A stretch of DNA of 64,000 bases from Neobacillus drentensis NBRC 102427 (GTDB taxonomy: Bacteria > Bacillota > Bacilli > Bacillales > Cytobacillaceae). Below, piece by piece: positions 45,482-53,874 of this stretch. The position numbers were made by a program, and so were the translations under genes. Position 1 is the first letter of the stretch. Each line of letters opens with the position of its first letter. The notes below the pieces were generated by a model. The model had not been told where the DNA came from, searched no databases, and worked only from the letters and a program-made list of their open reading frames with translations. The stretch lies in NCBI RefSeq assembly GCF_001591445.1, contig NZ_BCUX01000005.1, positions 1 to 64,000 on the forward strand, written 5' to 3'.

Positions 45482-46276
45482 ATGAAAACAAAACGATCTT
45501 CACTATTACTATTCTCACTGCTCGGCTTAACCACATTATTATTATCAGCTTGTTCATCTCAAGCACAAAAAGGAACTAACAATACTGGATTTTTCCAACA
45601 TTATATTGTCAATCCTTTTTCAATATCTATCCATTCCGTTGCAGAATTCTTTAATGGAAACTACGGCTTGGCAATCATTCTTGTTACTATAATTATTAGA
45701 CTTCTGTTAATGCCGTTAATGCTCAGACAGTATAAAAATCAAATGGGTATGAAAGAAAAGATGGATGTCTTAAAGCCTGAAATGGACGTTATTCAAACGA
45801 AGATGAAAACGGAAAAGGATCCTAAGAAGAAACAAGAACTTCAAGCTGAAATGATGGGCCTTTATAAAAAGCATGGTGTTAATCCATTAAATATGGGCTG
45901 TTTGCCATTGATCATTCAAATGCCTATTCTGACTGGCTTCTATTATGCGATTCGCGGTTCACAAGAGATCAAAACCCACGAGTTTTTATGGTTTAGTCTG
46001 GGGAATCCGGATATCATTATTACAATTATTGCTGGGGTTATATACTATTTTCAGTTCAAAGTTTCCCAGTCCAATATGCCTTCTGCACAGCAAGCCCAAA
46101 TGAAATACATGGGATTAATGTCACCTTTAATGATTGTCATGTTTTCTTTTAATGCTCCTGCAGCCCTGCCTCTTTATTGGGTAGTTGGCGGTACATTCTT
46201 GATTGTACAAACAATGATCAGCAAAGCCCTTTATCAAACGAATAAGACACCGAAAGTTCAAGTTAAACAAAAATAA
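45482..46276 (+). CDS. yidC: Membrane protein insertase YidC/OxaA (lipoprotein)
   Basis: Inserts proteins in the cytoplasmic membrane. A 264-residue protein with signal peptide and lipobox LSAC (Cys about 24), five TM helices, the groove Arg in ILVTIIIRLLLMPLML and the conserved NPLNMGCLPLIIQMPI. Bacilli have two paralogues: SpoIIIJ (in the rnpA-oxaA-jag locus) and YqjG. The location away from rnpA suggests the YqjG type. RBS TAGGAGGAAAT. Confidence 0.92.
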   Translation: MKTKRSSLLLFSLLGLTTLLLSACSSQAQKGTNNTGFFQHYIVNPFSISIHSVAEFFNGNYGLAIILVTIIIRLLLMPLMLRQYKNQMGMKEKMDVLKPEMDVIQTKMKTEKDPKKKQELQAEMMGLYKKHGVNPLNMGCLPLIIQMPILTGFYYAIRGSQEIKTHEFLWFSLGNPDIIITIIAGVIYYFQFKVSQSNMPSAQQAQMKYMGLMSPLMIVMFSFNAPAALPLYWVVGGTFLIVQTMISKALYQTNKTPKVQVKQK

Positions 46277-46285
46277 ATTTTTTGT

Positions 46286-46317
46286 AAAAAAGAAGCATCA
46301 TTGGATGCTTCTTTTTT
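46286..46317. terminator. Bidirectional terminator
   Basis: AAAAAAGAAGCATC (46286-46299), loop ATTG, GATGCTTCTTTTTT (46304-46317); perfect 14-bp stem between convergent yidC and crcB. Confidence 0.92.
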
Positions 46318-46669
46318 ACATCTTCCTACCTAACCAAAGCCCACAAAGAGTAAGTAAAATTCCTATCGTGTAACTGCTAAGCAAATAAATGTAATATAAC
46401 TTTTTCTTATTTTCCTTATTAAGTTTTACCGCATCAAGCATTAAGGTTGAAAAAGTCGTAAACGAGCCCATAAATCCAATTCCCAACAAAGAATATAGGG
46501 ACCCCTGTACATGTAAACCGAATAAGAGGCCTAAAAGAAAAGCACCAATTAAATTGACTGTTAAAGTGCCCATAGGAAAACCTTTGTTATTGTGCATTGA
46601 TTTGCTAATTACAAAACGGCCGATTGCCCCAATAAAACCCCCAATTGAAATAAATATTATTTCTTTCAT
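46316..46669 (-). CDS. crcB: Fluoride exporter CrcB/Fluc, second copy
   Basis: A 117-residue, four-helix fluoride channel subunit with GGFIGAIGRFVISK, GTLTVNLIGAFLLG (conserved pore Asn) and GFMGSFTTFSTLMLD. Overlaps the first crcB by 4 nt. Tandem genes usually form a heterodimeric antiparallel channel. Confidence 0.92.
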   Translation of the reverse strand: MKEIIFISIGGFIGAIGRFVISKSMHNNKGFPMGTLTVNLIGAFLLGLLFGLHVQGSLYSLLGIGFMGSFTTFSTLMLDAVKLNKENKKKLYYIYLLSSYTIGILLTLCGLWLGRKM

Positions 46670-47058
46670 AGAACGCTCCTCGTACTTTTTACTTGCTCAC
46701 CAAGTTTCATACCTGCCCTAACGAAAAAGAGTCCCCCTAATAAACTGGCAAATAAATAAAAGACACCAAATATAATCTTTCCTGTTTCAAATAAATGAAC
46801 CGTTTCATAGCAAAATGTTGAAAAGGTTGTATATGAACCAATGACACCAGTGGTAAGTGCAGTATTCAGATACGGATGAATCTTATTGGAACCCACAAAG
46901 TAATTTGTCATAAAACCAAGCAAAAAGGCACCAGTTACATTAATAAAGAGGGTTCCGATTGGAAATTCCTTTCCCCAGATTGCAACTGCCATTACTGATA
47001 ATAAATAGCGGAACAAACTGCCAGCAATCCCACCCAGTCCAACCAAGAAATATATCAA
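46666..47058 (-). CDS. crcB: Fluoride exporter CrcB/Fluc, first copy
   Basis: A 130-residue partner with GGIAGSLFRYLLSV, GTLFINVTGAFLLGFM and GVIGSYTTFSTFCYE. Starts at TTG (47056-47058) after AGGGGTGTAACCG. No fluoride riboswitch consensus is recognised in the 113 bp upstream. Confidence 0.92.
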   Translation of the reverse strand: MIYFLVGLGGIAGSLFRYLLSVMAVAIWGKEFPIGTLFINVTGAFLLGFMTNYFVGSNKIHPYLNTALTTGVIGSYTTFSTFCYETVHLFETGKIIFGVFYLFASLLGGLFFVRAGMKLGEQVKSTRSVL

Positions 47059-47171
47059 CGGTTACACCCCTAGTTTAAGAATATTTATATATAATCTTTA
47101 TTATTATTTACATTGAAGGCCTTAGGAAGTCTGATTAATAAATGCCTAACAAAATGTGCCTAGTATTTTTT

Positions 47172-47762
47172 TCAACTCTGAAGCATCATTTTTAATTGAG
47201 TACTTACTTCCTTCCATTCATCACGAAGGATACTAAAAAAGACTGTATTCCTTACGTAGCCATCTGATATGATCCGATCCTTCCGTAATACGCCTTCTTT
47301 TATCGCCCCAATTCTAGCTATCGCATGCTGAGATCGTATATTTCGAGAATCCGTTTTTAATTGAACACGAGTAAAGTTCCATACCTCAAAAGCATGCTTT
47401 AATAAAAGAAATTTACATTCTGTATTTACTTTAGTCCGCCACACATCAGGGTGATACCACGTCGAGCCAATTTCTACACTGTTATGTCGTGGGAGTATGT
47501 CTAGAAATCGGGTACTGCCAATCACTCGATTTTCATTGTTTACAACTGTGAAAGTGTATTCTGTTCCATTATCTCTGGCTTTTAATGCTGAAATTATCAT
47601 ATCTTCCATTTCTTTTTTCGAGCGAACCTTTGTGGCCATATACGTCCAGATTTCATCTGGTTGGGCTGCTTCCCACAAGTCCTCTACATGGTCCATGCTG
47701 ATTGGAATTAATTTTACTGTTTCCCCTTGTAACGAAAATAGTTCGTCCCACAATTTAGTCAT
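47172..47762 (-). CDS. GNAT-family N-acetyltransferase (RimJ/RimL-like)
   Basis: A 196-residue protein of the ribosomal-protein/Ala acetyltransferase branch: LIPISMDHVEDLWEA, GSTRFLDILPRHNSVEIGST, NTECKFLLLKHAFEVW, VQLKTDSRNIRSQHAIARIG and GVLRKDRIISDG. The acceptor is unknown. Start at 47762 after AAAGGAGCTAGAAAA; 16 upstream in-frame codons fall in the terminator of the preceding gene. Confidence 0.87.
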   Translation of the reverse strand: MTKLWDELFSLQGETVKLIPISMDHVEDLWEAAQPDEIWTYMATKVRSKKEMEDMIISALKARDNGTEYTFTVVNNENRVIGSTRFLDILPRHNSVEIGSTWYHPDVWRTKVNTECKFLLLKHAFEVWNFTRVQLKTDSRNIRSQHAIARIGAIKEGVLRKDRIISDGYVRNTVFFSILRDEWKEVSTQLKMMLQS

Positions 47763-47790
47763 TTTTCTAGCTCCTTTTTCCATAAGAAAA

Positions 47791-47814
47791 GACTGCGGTC
47801 TATGCTCCACAGTC
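47791..47814 (-). terminator. Terminator after the 67-aa protein gene
   Basis: GACTGCGG and CCACAGTC form an 8-bp stem with a mismatch, followed on the minus strand by TTTTC. It lies between the DUF6501-like and GNAT genes. Confidence 0.6.
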
Positions 47815-47822
47815 CTGTTTAT

Positions 47823-48026
47823 TTATGCATCCTGGAAATATTCCTTGTAAAAACCGCCTACTTTTCCAGTATTATCAATAATGTAATAAAACTCTTCCGT
47901 CTCATTTTTTACATCATAGATTTTTCCAGCCGTTAAGGCATTATTGACTAGAAATTTTTTAGCATCAGTATGAACGCATTTTATTTTCTTAACTGTTTCA
48001 CGATCACGCCATGATAGATGAATCAT
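47823..48026 (-). CDS. DUF6501-like small protein (67 aa)
   Basis: Encodes MIHLSWRDRETVKKIKCVHT, then DAKKFLVNNALTAGKIYDVK and an end VGGFYKEYFQDA. The pattern MIHLxW...KCVHTDAKKF...VDNTGKVGGFYKEYF is that of a Bacillus-wide family of unknown function. Start at 48026 after GGTGGCAACA; a GTG three codons earlier is inside the ribosome-binding region. Confidence 0.72.
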   Translation of the reverse strand: MIHLSWRDRETVKKIKCVHTDAKKFLVNNALTAGKIYDVKNETEEFYYIIDNTGKVGGFYKEYFQDA

Positions 48027-48252
48027 TGTTGCCACCGTTCCTTTCGGTCATTGTCCAATTTCTAGTATAATCAATACAAGCACAGTTGTGCAACCAGGGA
48101 ATAATCAATATTATAAAAATAAAGTCTGTGTTTTAGTTTTTAAATGTGAACGATTTTAAAATTTATTAATTTTTGGTTCTCAAAACGTGTAAAAACCATT
48201 ACAATTATAAAAACTGAATATTCAATTCATTTTCCGAGGAGGCATTCATAAA

Positions 48253-48387
48253 ATGAAAATTATGAGTAATGAGCAGTTAGTTTTTTCGTATCGGGATGCA
48301 TTAAAGTCTGACAAGGAAAAAGAATGGATTAAGATTTTAAAGGATGAAATCAAACGGCGTGGATTAAAACCATTTAAAAATCGATAG
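48253..48387 (+). CDS. sda: Sda-family sporulation histidine kinase inhibitor (44 aa)
   Basis: Encodes MKIMSNEQLVFSYRDALKSD followed by KEKEWIKILKDEIKRRGLKPFKNR. The helical hairpin pattern (SxExLxxSYxxA...FIxxLxxEIKRRxL) and length match Sda, which binds the KinA DHp domain and blocks entry into sporulation when replication is disturbed. RBS GAGGAGG at 48236-48242. The C-terminus differs from classic Sda, so this may be a paralogue. DnaA boxes upstream were not established. A terminator follows. Confidence 0.78.
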   Translation: MKIMSNEQLVFSYRDALKSDKEKEWIKILKDEIKRRGLKPFKNR

Positions 48388-48401
48388 CATAAACCCAATG
48401 A

Positions 48402-48431
48402 AAAAACCGCTGACAGAAATCAGCGGTTTTT
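48402..48431. terminator. Bidirectional terminator
   Basis: AAAACCGCTGA with TCAGCGGTTTTT around CAGAAA, between convergent sda-like and mnmH genes. Confidence 0.88.
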
Positions 48432-48434
48432 CAA

Positions 48435-49526
48435 TCATTTTATCATACGATTATGAAGATTTAGTTCCTGTATAGGATAAAGGGATAACTGATTAAGCTT
48501 TGCAGCAATTTTGTCTGCTCCATCACTTGGGTGTTCTGCGTATATTTCAAAGAATTCCCCTTCGTACTCTTGTTTTGCATGATCGTAGCGTGGGTCATAA
48601 TAATGTTCAAGCAAAATTCGAATCATTTCAGGATAATTTCGAGCTGTTAACGTATCAATGAGTGATTTTTTTATGTCAGAATCCTTAATACGTCTTAACA
48701 CCTTTTCAATACCATCAGAAATCTTATCGAAATACCATGTTTCCTCCTGGTATGGCTCTACATACTCGGAAACAAGATGTTTTACCCGTTGTTCAATGGG
48801 GGTGTTGAGATTAATGTTAATACCCTCCATTTTTTTATCCATTAATTCTTCAGATTGAACAGCTTTTCCAATTCTTTTGCTTTCTGCTTCAACCAGAAAA
48901 TAATCGGCATCTTTTATGTCTAAAAGTCCCTTAAATAAAAGGGAATCAAAGGTTTTTTGGTTATGGCCGTCACTAAGACCAATCGTTCCGAATATCGACC
49001 CGCGATGCCCCGCCATCTCTTCAAGATCTAAGATGGGGTAACCTTTCTTTTCCAATATCTTTAAGACCTCTGTTTTTCCAACACCAGTCAATCCGTGGAG
49101 GACAATTGCTTTGTTAGGAAGCATGGTCGGCAGTTGTTCAAGGATATAGTGACGGTATGCTTTATAACCACCTACTAAACGCCATGAATAAATTCCAGCA
49201 AACTCTAAAAATGTAACCACGGCCTTACTTCGCATTCCACCGCGCCAGCAGTGGATAATAAGCTCCGTATCGCTGGAACCGCATTTCTTTATCGTTTGAA
49301 GGAGTTCAGGAATTTTGGGAGAGACAATTTCCATTGCTTTCCATTTTGCAACTGCCGATCCCTCTTGTTTGTAAATGGTTCCAATTATTTGCCGTTCTTC
49401 ATTTGTAAATAAGGGAACATTGATTGCCCCCGGAATTGCGCCATCATTAAATTCAATCGGTGAGCGTATATCAATGATTACCGGGTTCTTTATCGTAAAA
49501 AGGTCTTCAACCGCCATTTCTTTCAT
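48435..49526 (-). CDS. mnmH: tRNA 2-selenouridine synthase (SelU/MnmH)
   Basis: Converts 2-thiouridine to 2-geranylthio- and then 2-selenouridine at wobble position 34 of Lys, Glu and Gln tRNAs, using selenophosphate. About 363 residues: N-terminal rhodanese domain (VIIDIRSPIEFNDGAIPGA and the active-site Cys in LIIHCWRGGMRSKAV, about residue 92), then a P-loop domain (LHGLTGVGKTEVL, about 145) and LDLEEMAGHRGSIFG. The start at 49526 follows GAGGAGCGTAGATTAT; 15 upstream codons are excluded. Its presence implies selenophosphate synthetase SelD in the genome, consistent with the selenoprotein formate dehydrogenase here. Confidence 0.92.
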   Translation of the reverse strand: MKEMAVEDLFTIKNPVIIDIRSPIEFNDGAIPGAINVPLFTNEERQIIGTIYKQEGSAVAKWKAMEIVSPKIPELLQTIKKCGSSDTELIIHCWRGGMRSKAVVTFLEFAGIYSWRLVGGYKAYRHYILEQLPTMLPNKAIVLHGLTGVGKTEVLKILEKKGYPILDLEEMAGHRGSIFGTIGLSDGHNQKTFDSLLFKGLLDIKDADYFLVEAESKRIGKAVQSEELMDKKMEGININLNTPIEQRVKHLVSEYVEPYQEETWYFDKISDGIEKVLRRIKDSDIKKSLIDTLTARNYPEMIRILLEHYYDPRYDHAKQEYEGEFFEIYAEHPSDGADKIAAKLNQLSLYPIQELNLHNRMIK

Positions 49527-49589
49527 ATAATCTACGCTCCTCGTATAAGTATTATTTCTCGAAAAATACAATATCTGGTTTAAACAAAC

Positions 49590-49613
49590 AAAACTTCCAC
49601 AATGGGAAGTTTT
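49590..49613 (-). terminator. Hairpin upstream of mnmH
   Basis: AAAACTTCC (49590-49598) with GGAAGTTTT (49605-49613). It follows the 49732-50307 gene by about 120 bp and could be its terminator. Confidence 0.55.
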
Positions 49614-49731
49614 GGAAAAACGAACATGATCAAAAATTTATTTCCTCAAATAAGTATAAACACATTATATAAGATATATCCCCATTTTTCAAGAAACCGG
49701 CAATTACTGCATATAATTGATATTTTTTCTA

Positions 49732-50307
49732 CTAGTGAAATGGTGTTCCTGTTAATCTTTCGACTGCATTACAAAACTGATTCCAGTTTTCCGGAAAGCT
49801 CTTAGTTCCTTCACTTTCATAGACTTTACCTTTTGTGATTAACTTTACAGACCAGTATTTCCCTTCGATAATTATTCCGTCTTCACTTCGATAGGTTGGT
49901 TTCCACTCCCAGATATTCATACTATAAAGTTCCCGTTTAAATTCTTCTACGTCGCCAGGAACTATCGCTTGGAAATCCGAAAAGGGCTGATGATTTTCTT
50001 TATTTCGCCACACCAAAGCTGCAAAACGATTTTTCACGAAATTAACGCGAACTTGGTAAGAAATGTCACCAAACCCTTCAAGAGAAGCAATTAATGAAAA
50101 TGGATATTTATCTGGGTGAATTGAAATTCTTCCACCGTTTATGCGAAATAAATCCTTTTTTCTTGTGACAATCGATATAATCTGTGCAGGAAGGATTGGT
50201 TTTTCGCGATTTGAATTAAGAACCTGATTGACCTCTTGGCAAATTGCGGGAATAGGTAATGGTCCTTTTTCTTCTAGAATAGAAAGTATCGTTTCATAAA
50301 CCCTCAT
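49732..50307 (-). CDS. Hypothetical protein with N-terminal winged-helix-like region
   Basis: A 191-residue protein. The first 70 residues (ETILSILEEKGPLPIPAICQ ... IISIVTRKKDLFRINGGRIS) look like a HARE-HTH or winged-helix module. The rest is a beta-rich domain (FAALVWRNKE, YSMNIWEWKPTYRSEDG, IIIEGKYWSVKLITKGK) that appears to read as one compact unit. No family was recognised with certainty. No clear Shine-Dalgarno is needed to decide the ATG, the only reasonable start. Function unknown; DNA or nucleic acid binding is possible. Confidence 0.7.
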   Translation of the reverse strand: MRVYETILSILEEKGPLPIPAICQEVNQVLNSNREKPILPAQIISIVTRKKDLFRINGGRISIHPDKYPFSLIASLEGFGDISYQVRVNFVKNRFAALVWRNKENHQPFSDFQAIVPGDVEEFKRELYSMNIWEWKPTYRSEDGIIIEGKYWSVKLITKGKVYESEGTKSFPENWNQFCNAVERLTGTPFH

Positions 50308-50436
50308 AATCCCTCATCCTTACTAAAAGCTGGTTAGTTTAGCTGTTAAGCAACAGCAGTTAAAAAAAACACTTCCGTAAACTAAATTATAGTAATAATA
50401 GGAGATTCCCGCAGTAACAAATGACACGTTGCACTT

Positions 50437-50472
50437 AAAAGGTCTACTCACGTGGAAGAGAGTAGACCTTTT
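50437..50472 (-). terminator. Terminator of the trp operon
   Basis: AAAAGGTCTACTC (50437-50449) with GAGTAGACCTTTTT (50459-50472), three bases after trpA. Confidence 0.9.
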
Positions 50473-50474
50473 TC

Positions 50475-51260
50475 CTATAAGATTTCTGATTTTGATTTGA
50501 ACACTGACATCAACTTTTCTAGCTCTAACAGGTTTTGACTGTTAAATAAATCGACAATTTTACTACCGACAATAACTCCATCACAGTATTTTGTTAAGTC
50601 TATTATTTGATCTTGACTTGAAATACCGAAGCCTGCCAATACAGGAATGGGACTCACTTCTTTTACTGCCATTAAAAATTGATTCAATTCGGAATCATAT
50701 TCATTTCTTGCCCCCGTTATCCCCTTAATGGTAACCGTATATAAAAAACCTTTTCCCTTGCTTGAAATGGTCTTAATTCTCTCCATCGGTGTTGTCAGCG
50801 TAACAAGTCGAATCAATTCTATTTCTGCTTCCTCAAGCTGTGGCGTAATGATTGCTTCTTCTTCGATTGGCAAATCCGGAATAATACACCCGTCCACACC
50901 GGCCTGGCGAATATCTTTGACAAATTCATTGATTCCATAGGAATAAATGGGATTCATGTAGGTCATCAGAAGGATTGGAACAGAAACCTCCTGCCGCGCT
51001 TTTCCTATTTCTGCAATAATCCCCTGTAAAGTGGTTCCGTTTTCAAGTGCCCTAATACCTGCCCGTTGAATGGTTGGTCCATCGGCAACAGGGTCTGAAA
51101 AAGGGACCCCCACTTCAATGGCAGTTGCACCATATTTCTCCAATAATATAAGACGGTCAACCAGACAATCCAACCCGCCATCCCCTGCCATTATGTAGGG
51201 TACAAAAGCTTTGTTTTTATTTTCTTTCAATGTTGAAAATGCTTGCTCGAAACGGTTCAT
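50475..51260 (-). CDS. trpA: Tryptophan synthase alpha chain
   Basis: Cleaves indole-3-glycerol phosphate to indole. A 261-residue TIM barrel: MAGDGG near the start, ATAIEVGVPFSDPVADGPTI (catalytic Glu and Asp region), GVDGCIIPDLPIEE (second catalytic Asp) and FGISSQDQI near the phosphate site. Last gene of the operon, three bases after trpB. Confidence 0.96.
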   Translation of the reverse strand: MNRFEQAFSTLKENKNKAFVPYIMAGDGGLDCLVDRLILLEKYGATAIEVGVPFSDPVADGPTIQRAGIRALENGTTLQGIIAEIGKARQEVSVPILLMTYMNPIYSYGINEFVKDIRQAGVDGCIIPDLPIEEEAIITPQLEEAEIELIRLVTLTTPMERIKTISSKGKGFLYTVTIKGITGARNEYDSELNQFLMAVKEVSPIPVLAGFGISSQDQIIDLTKYCDGVIVGSKIVDLFNSQNLLELEKLMSVFKSKSEIL

Positions 51261-51263
51261 TAT

Positions 51264-52463
51264 TTATCTCTCCTCTCTCAGCCGTGATTTAACGGTATCA
51301 ACATCTTTATCACCGCGTCCTGATAGACAAACGACGATATTTTTTGATTCGTCCATTTCTGCAGCTAGTTTTACAGCAAAAGCAATGGCATGTGCACTCT
51401 CTAATGCAGGAATGATCCCTTCAAGTTTCGATAAAAGCTGAAATGCGTCTAGCGCTTCTTTATCTGTAATTGAGTGATAGGCTGCTCGACCAATGTCATG
51501 TAAATAGCTATGTTCTGGTCCAACGCCTGGATAATCAAGGCCAGCCGAAATGGAGTGCGCTTCTTGAATTTGGCCATTGTGATCTTGTAAAAGATACATC
51601 AGTGCACCATGTAATACACCCGGACTCCCTTTTGTTAACGATGCTGCATGATATTCTGTATCAACGCCCTGCCCTGCAGCTTCCACTCCATATAGACTGA
51701 CGCTCTCATCCTCAATAAAAGGGTGGAACATCCCCATTGCATTGCTCCCACCGCCAATACAGGCGACCAGAGCATCTGGAAGCGTTCCTACACTTAATTG
51801 GAATTGTAGTTTTGTTTCCTTTCCAATCACACTTTGAAAGTCTCTTACCATTTGTGGAAACGGATGTGGTCCCATAACAGAACCCAATAAATAGTGGGTA
51901 TCATCTACATTTTCTACCCAGTATCTTAATGCTTCGTTTACTGCATCTTTTAATGTCGCACTTCCAGAAGTAACACTGACAACCTTTGCACCTAGCAATT
52001 CCATTCGAAATACATTTAGTGCCTGCCTTTTGATATCTTCCTCACCCATAAAAACGATACAATCGAGATTTAATAAAGCGCAAACGGTGGCAGTTGCTAC
52101 ACCGTGCTGACCAGCTCCTGTTTCAGCAACAATTTTCTTCTTTCCCATCCGTACCGCAAGGAGTGCCTGCCCAATGGCATTGTTAATTTTATGAGCTCCA
52201 GTATGGTTTAAATCTTCTCTTTTCAGAAAAATTTTAGCTCCTCCCGCATGGCGGGTTAAGTTATCTGCAAAGTACAATGGCGTTTCTCTACCAACATAGT
52301 TTTTTAACAGCTGCCCTATCTCGGCTTGAAAGGAAGGATCCTTTTTAGCACTTTCATAGGCTTCACCTAGTTCAATTACTGCCTTCATTAATGTTTCCGG
52401 GACAAATCTTCCTCCAAAAATACCGAAGTGTCCACTTTCATTTGGTAATGTATATGTGTTCAT
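51264..52463 (-). CDS. trpB: Tryptophan synthase beta chain
   Basis: PLP-dependent joining of indole and serine. The 399-residue protein shows [11 protein letters not shown], the PLP lysine in [26 protein letters not shown], and the phosphate-binding [10 protein letters not shown]. Length and motifs are those of TrpB1. Five bases from trpF. Confidence 0.97.
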   Translation of the reverse strand: MNTYTLPNESGHFGIFGGRFVPETLMKAVIELGEAYESAKKDPSFQAEIGQLLKNYVGRETPLYFADNLTRHAGGAKIFLKREDLNHTGAHKINNAIGQALLAVRMGKKKIVAETGAGQHGVATATVCALLNLDCIVFMGEEDIKRQALNVFRMELLGAKVVSVTSGSATLKDAVNEALRYWVENVDDTHYLLGSVMGPHPFPQMVRDFQSVIGKETKLQFQLSVGTLPDALVACIGGGSNAMGMFHPFIEDESVSLYGVEAAGQGVDTEYHAASLTKGSPGVLHGALMYLLQDHNGQIQEAHSISAGLDYPGVGPEHSYLHDIGRAAYHSITDKEALDAFQLLSKLEGIIPALESAHAIAFAVKLAAEMDESKNIVVCLSGRGDKDVDTVKSRLREER

Positions 52464-52468
52464 TCCCT

Positions 52469-53086
52469 TTACCTCCCCACAAATGTGCTTTTTGCTATAT
52501 TAATAAATGATTGAATCTTTTTTATATCCTTCTTCCCATCGGTTTCTACACCGGAGCTTACATCTACCATGAAAGGCCTAATAATTTTTATTGCCTCTTC
52601 AACATTGTCTGCATGCAACCCGCCGGCAAGGATGATTTTTTTGCTAGAAAGCAAATGAGGATTAACCTCATCCCAATTAAATACCGTCCCATTTCCACCT
52701 CTGTATTTCCCTTTGGGGCTGTCTAGCAGGATGAAATCGTTTGATAAATCAACCAAAGCGGCTAAACTTTCATTTCCTTGAAAACTAATGGCTTTTATGA
52801 CCGGCAGTGAAAGCGATTCACTGAATGAAGCACTCTCGTCTCCGTGTAATTGAATATGTGTAAGCCCAACAGCAGAAGCGATTGTTTCTATGTTCTCTCT
52901 TGTTTCATTGACAAACACACCGACCTTGAAGACCTCTTTGGGCAAATGTGCAATAATCTCTTTTGCTTTCTCAATGGAAATTCTGCGCTTACTTTCAGCA
53001 AACACAAACCCCAGCGCATCTGCCCCGTATTCAGCGGCCGCAATCCCCGTCTCAACATCGGTTATTCCACAAATTTTTACTTTCAC
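52469..53086 (-). CDS. trpF: Phosphoribosylanthranilate isomerase
   Basis: A 205-residue TIM barrel, [12 protein letters not shown] at the N-terminus (catalytic Cys), [27 protein letters not shown] and [14 protein letters not shown] with VDVSSGVET at the end. Starts within the end of trpC (4-nt overlap). Confidence 0.95.
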   Translation of the reverse strand: MKVKICGITDVETGIAAAEYGADALGFVFAESKRRISIEKAKEIIAHLPKEVFKVGVFVNETRENIETIASAVGLTHIQLHGDESASFSESLSLPVIKAISFQGNESLAALVDLSNDFILLDSPKGKYRGGNGTVFNWDEVNPHLLSSKKIILAGGLHADNVEEAIKIIRPFMVDVSSGVETDGKKDIKKIQSFINIAKSTFVGR

Positions 53087-53874
53087 CTTTTTACACCTTC
53101 TTTAAGCGGTATGCGAAAGTCCGAAAATGATTGCTTTACATCTGAACTTTTCATCAAAGCTTCTCCAACTAATATCCCGTTTGCTCCTGCATTCCTGACT
53201 CGCTTTACATCCTCTGGATGTTGAATTCCGCTCTCACTAATAAGGTAAGCCCCAGAGTTTTTTACAGTAGAAGCTAACTTTTCTGTTACTTCCAGCGAAA
53301 CTTGAAACGTTTTTAAGTCCCGATTATTCACGCCAATCAGCTTTGCGCCCATTTTTAGGGCCCTGTCGAGTTCCTGCTCATTATGGACCTCAACTAATAC
53401 CTCCAGGCCTAAGCTTTTAGCATATTCAAATAGGTCTCGCAAGCTATCATCATCTAAAGCTGCTACTATTAATAAAATAATATCTGCCCCATGAAACGCA
53501 GCAAGATTAATTTGGAGCCGATCAATGATAAAATCCTTACATAGAATCGGCAGGTTTACTTTGCTCCGAACTGCTTTTAAGTCGAAGTAAGATCCCTTAA
53601 AAAAGGTTTGATCTGTAAGGACAGAAATCGCTGAAGCACCATATTCTTCGTATATCGAAGCCTGATAGGATGGGTCAATTGTGTTGTTAATGATTCCTTT
53701 TGATGGAGATGCGCGTTTAAATTCAGATATAATCGATATTTCACCGGCTGTATGCAGCTTTTGTATAAAAGACCGTTTAGGGTGCACAGTATCTAGTTTT
53801 GGTTGGTTTACTTCTCGAAGGAGACGGACCTCTTTTTTCTTTTCATCAATGATTTTATCTAAAATTGTCGCCAC
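53083..53874 (-). CDS. trpC: Indole-3-glycerol phosphate synthase
   Basis: A 263-residue barrel enzyme: ISEFKRASPSKG (catalytic Lys), LTDQTFFKGS, LPILCKDFIID, EVHNEQELDRAL, GVNNRDLKTFQV and SESGIQHPEDV. Follows trpD directly. Confidence 0.96.
   Translation of the reverse strand: MATILDKIIDEKKKEVRLLREVNQPKLDTVHPKRSFIQKLHTAGEISIISEFKRASPSKGIINNTIDPSYQASIYEEYGASAISVLTDQTFFKGSYFDLKAVRSKVNLPILCKDFIIDRLQINLAAFHGADIILLIVAALDDDSLRDLFEYAKSLGLEVLVEVHNEQELDRALKMGAKLIGVNNRDLKTFQVSLEVTEKLASTVKNSGAYLISESGIQHPEDVKRVRNAGANGILVGEALMKSSDVKQSFSDFRIPLKEGVKR

Noticed and set aside
47059-47171. Fluoride riboswitch upstream of crcB
   Set aside because: The consensus core I know for this motif is not visible on the minus strand.
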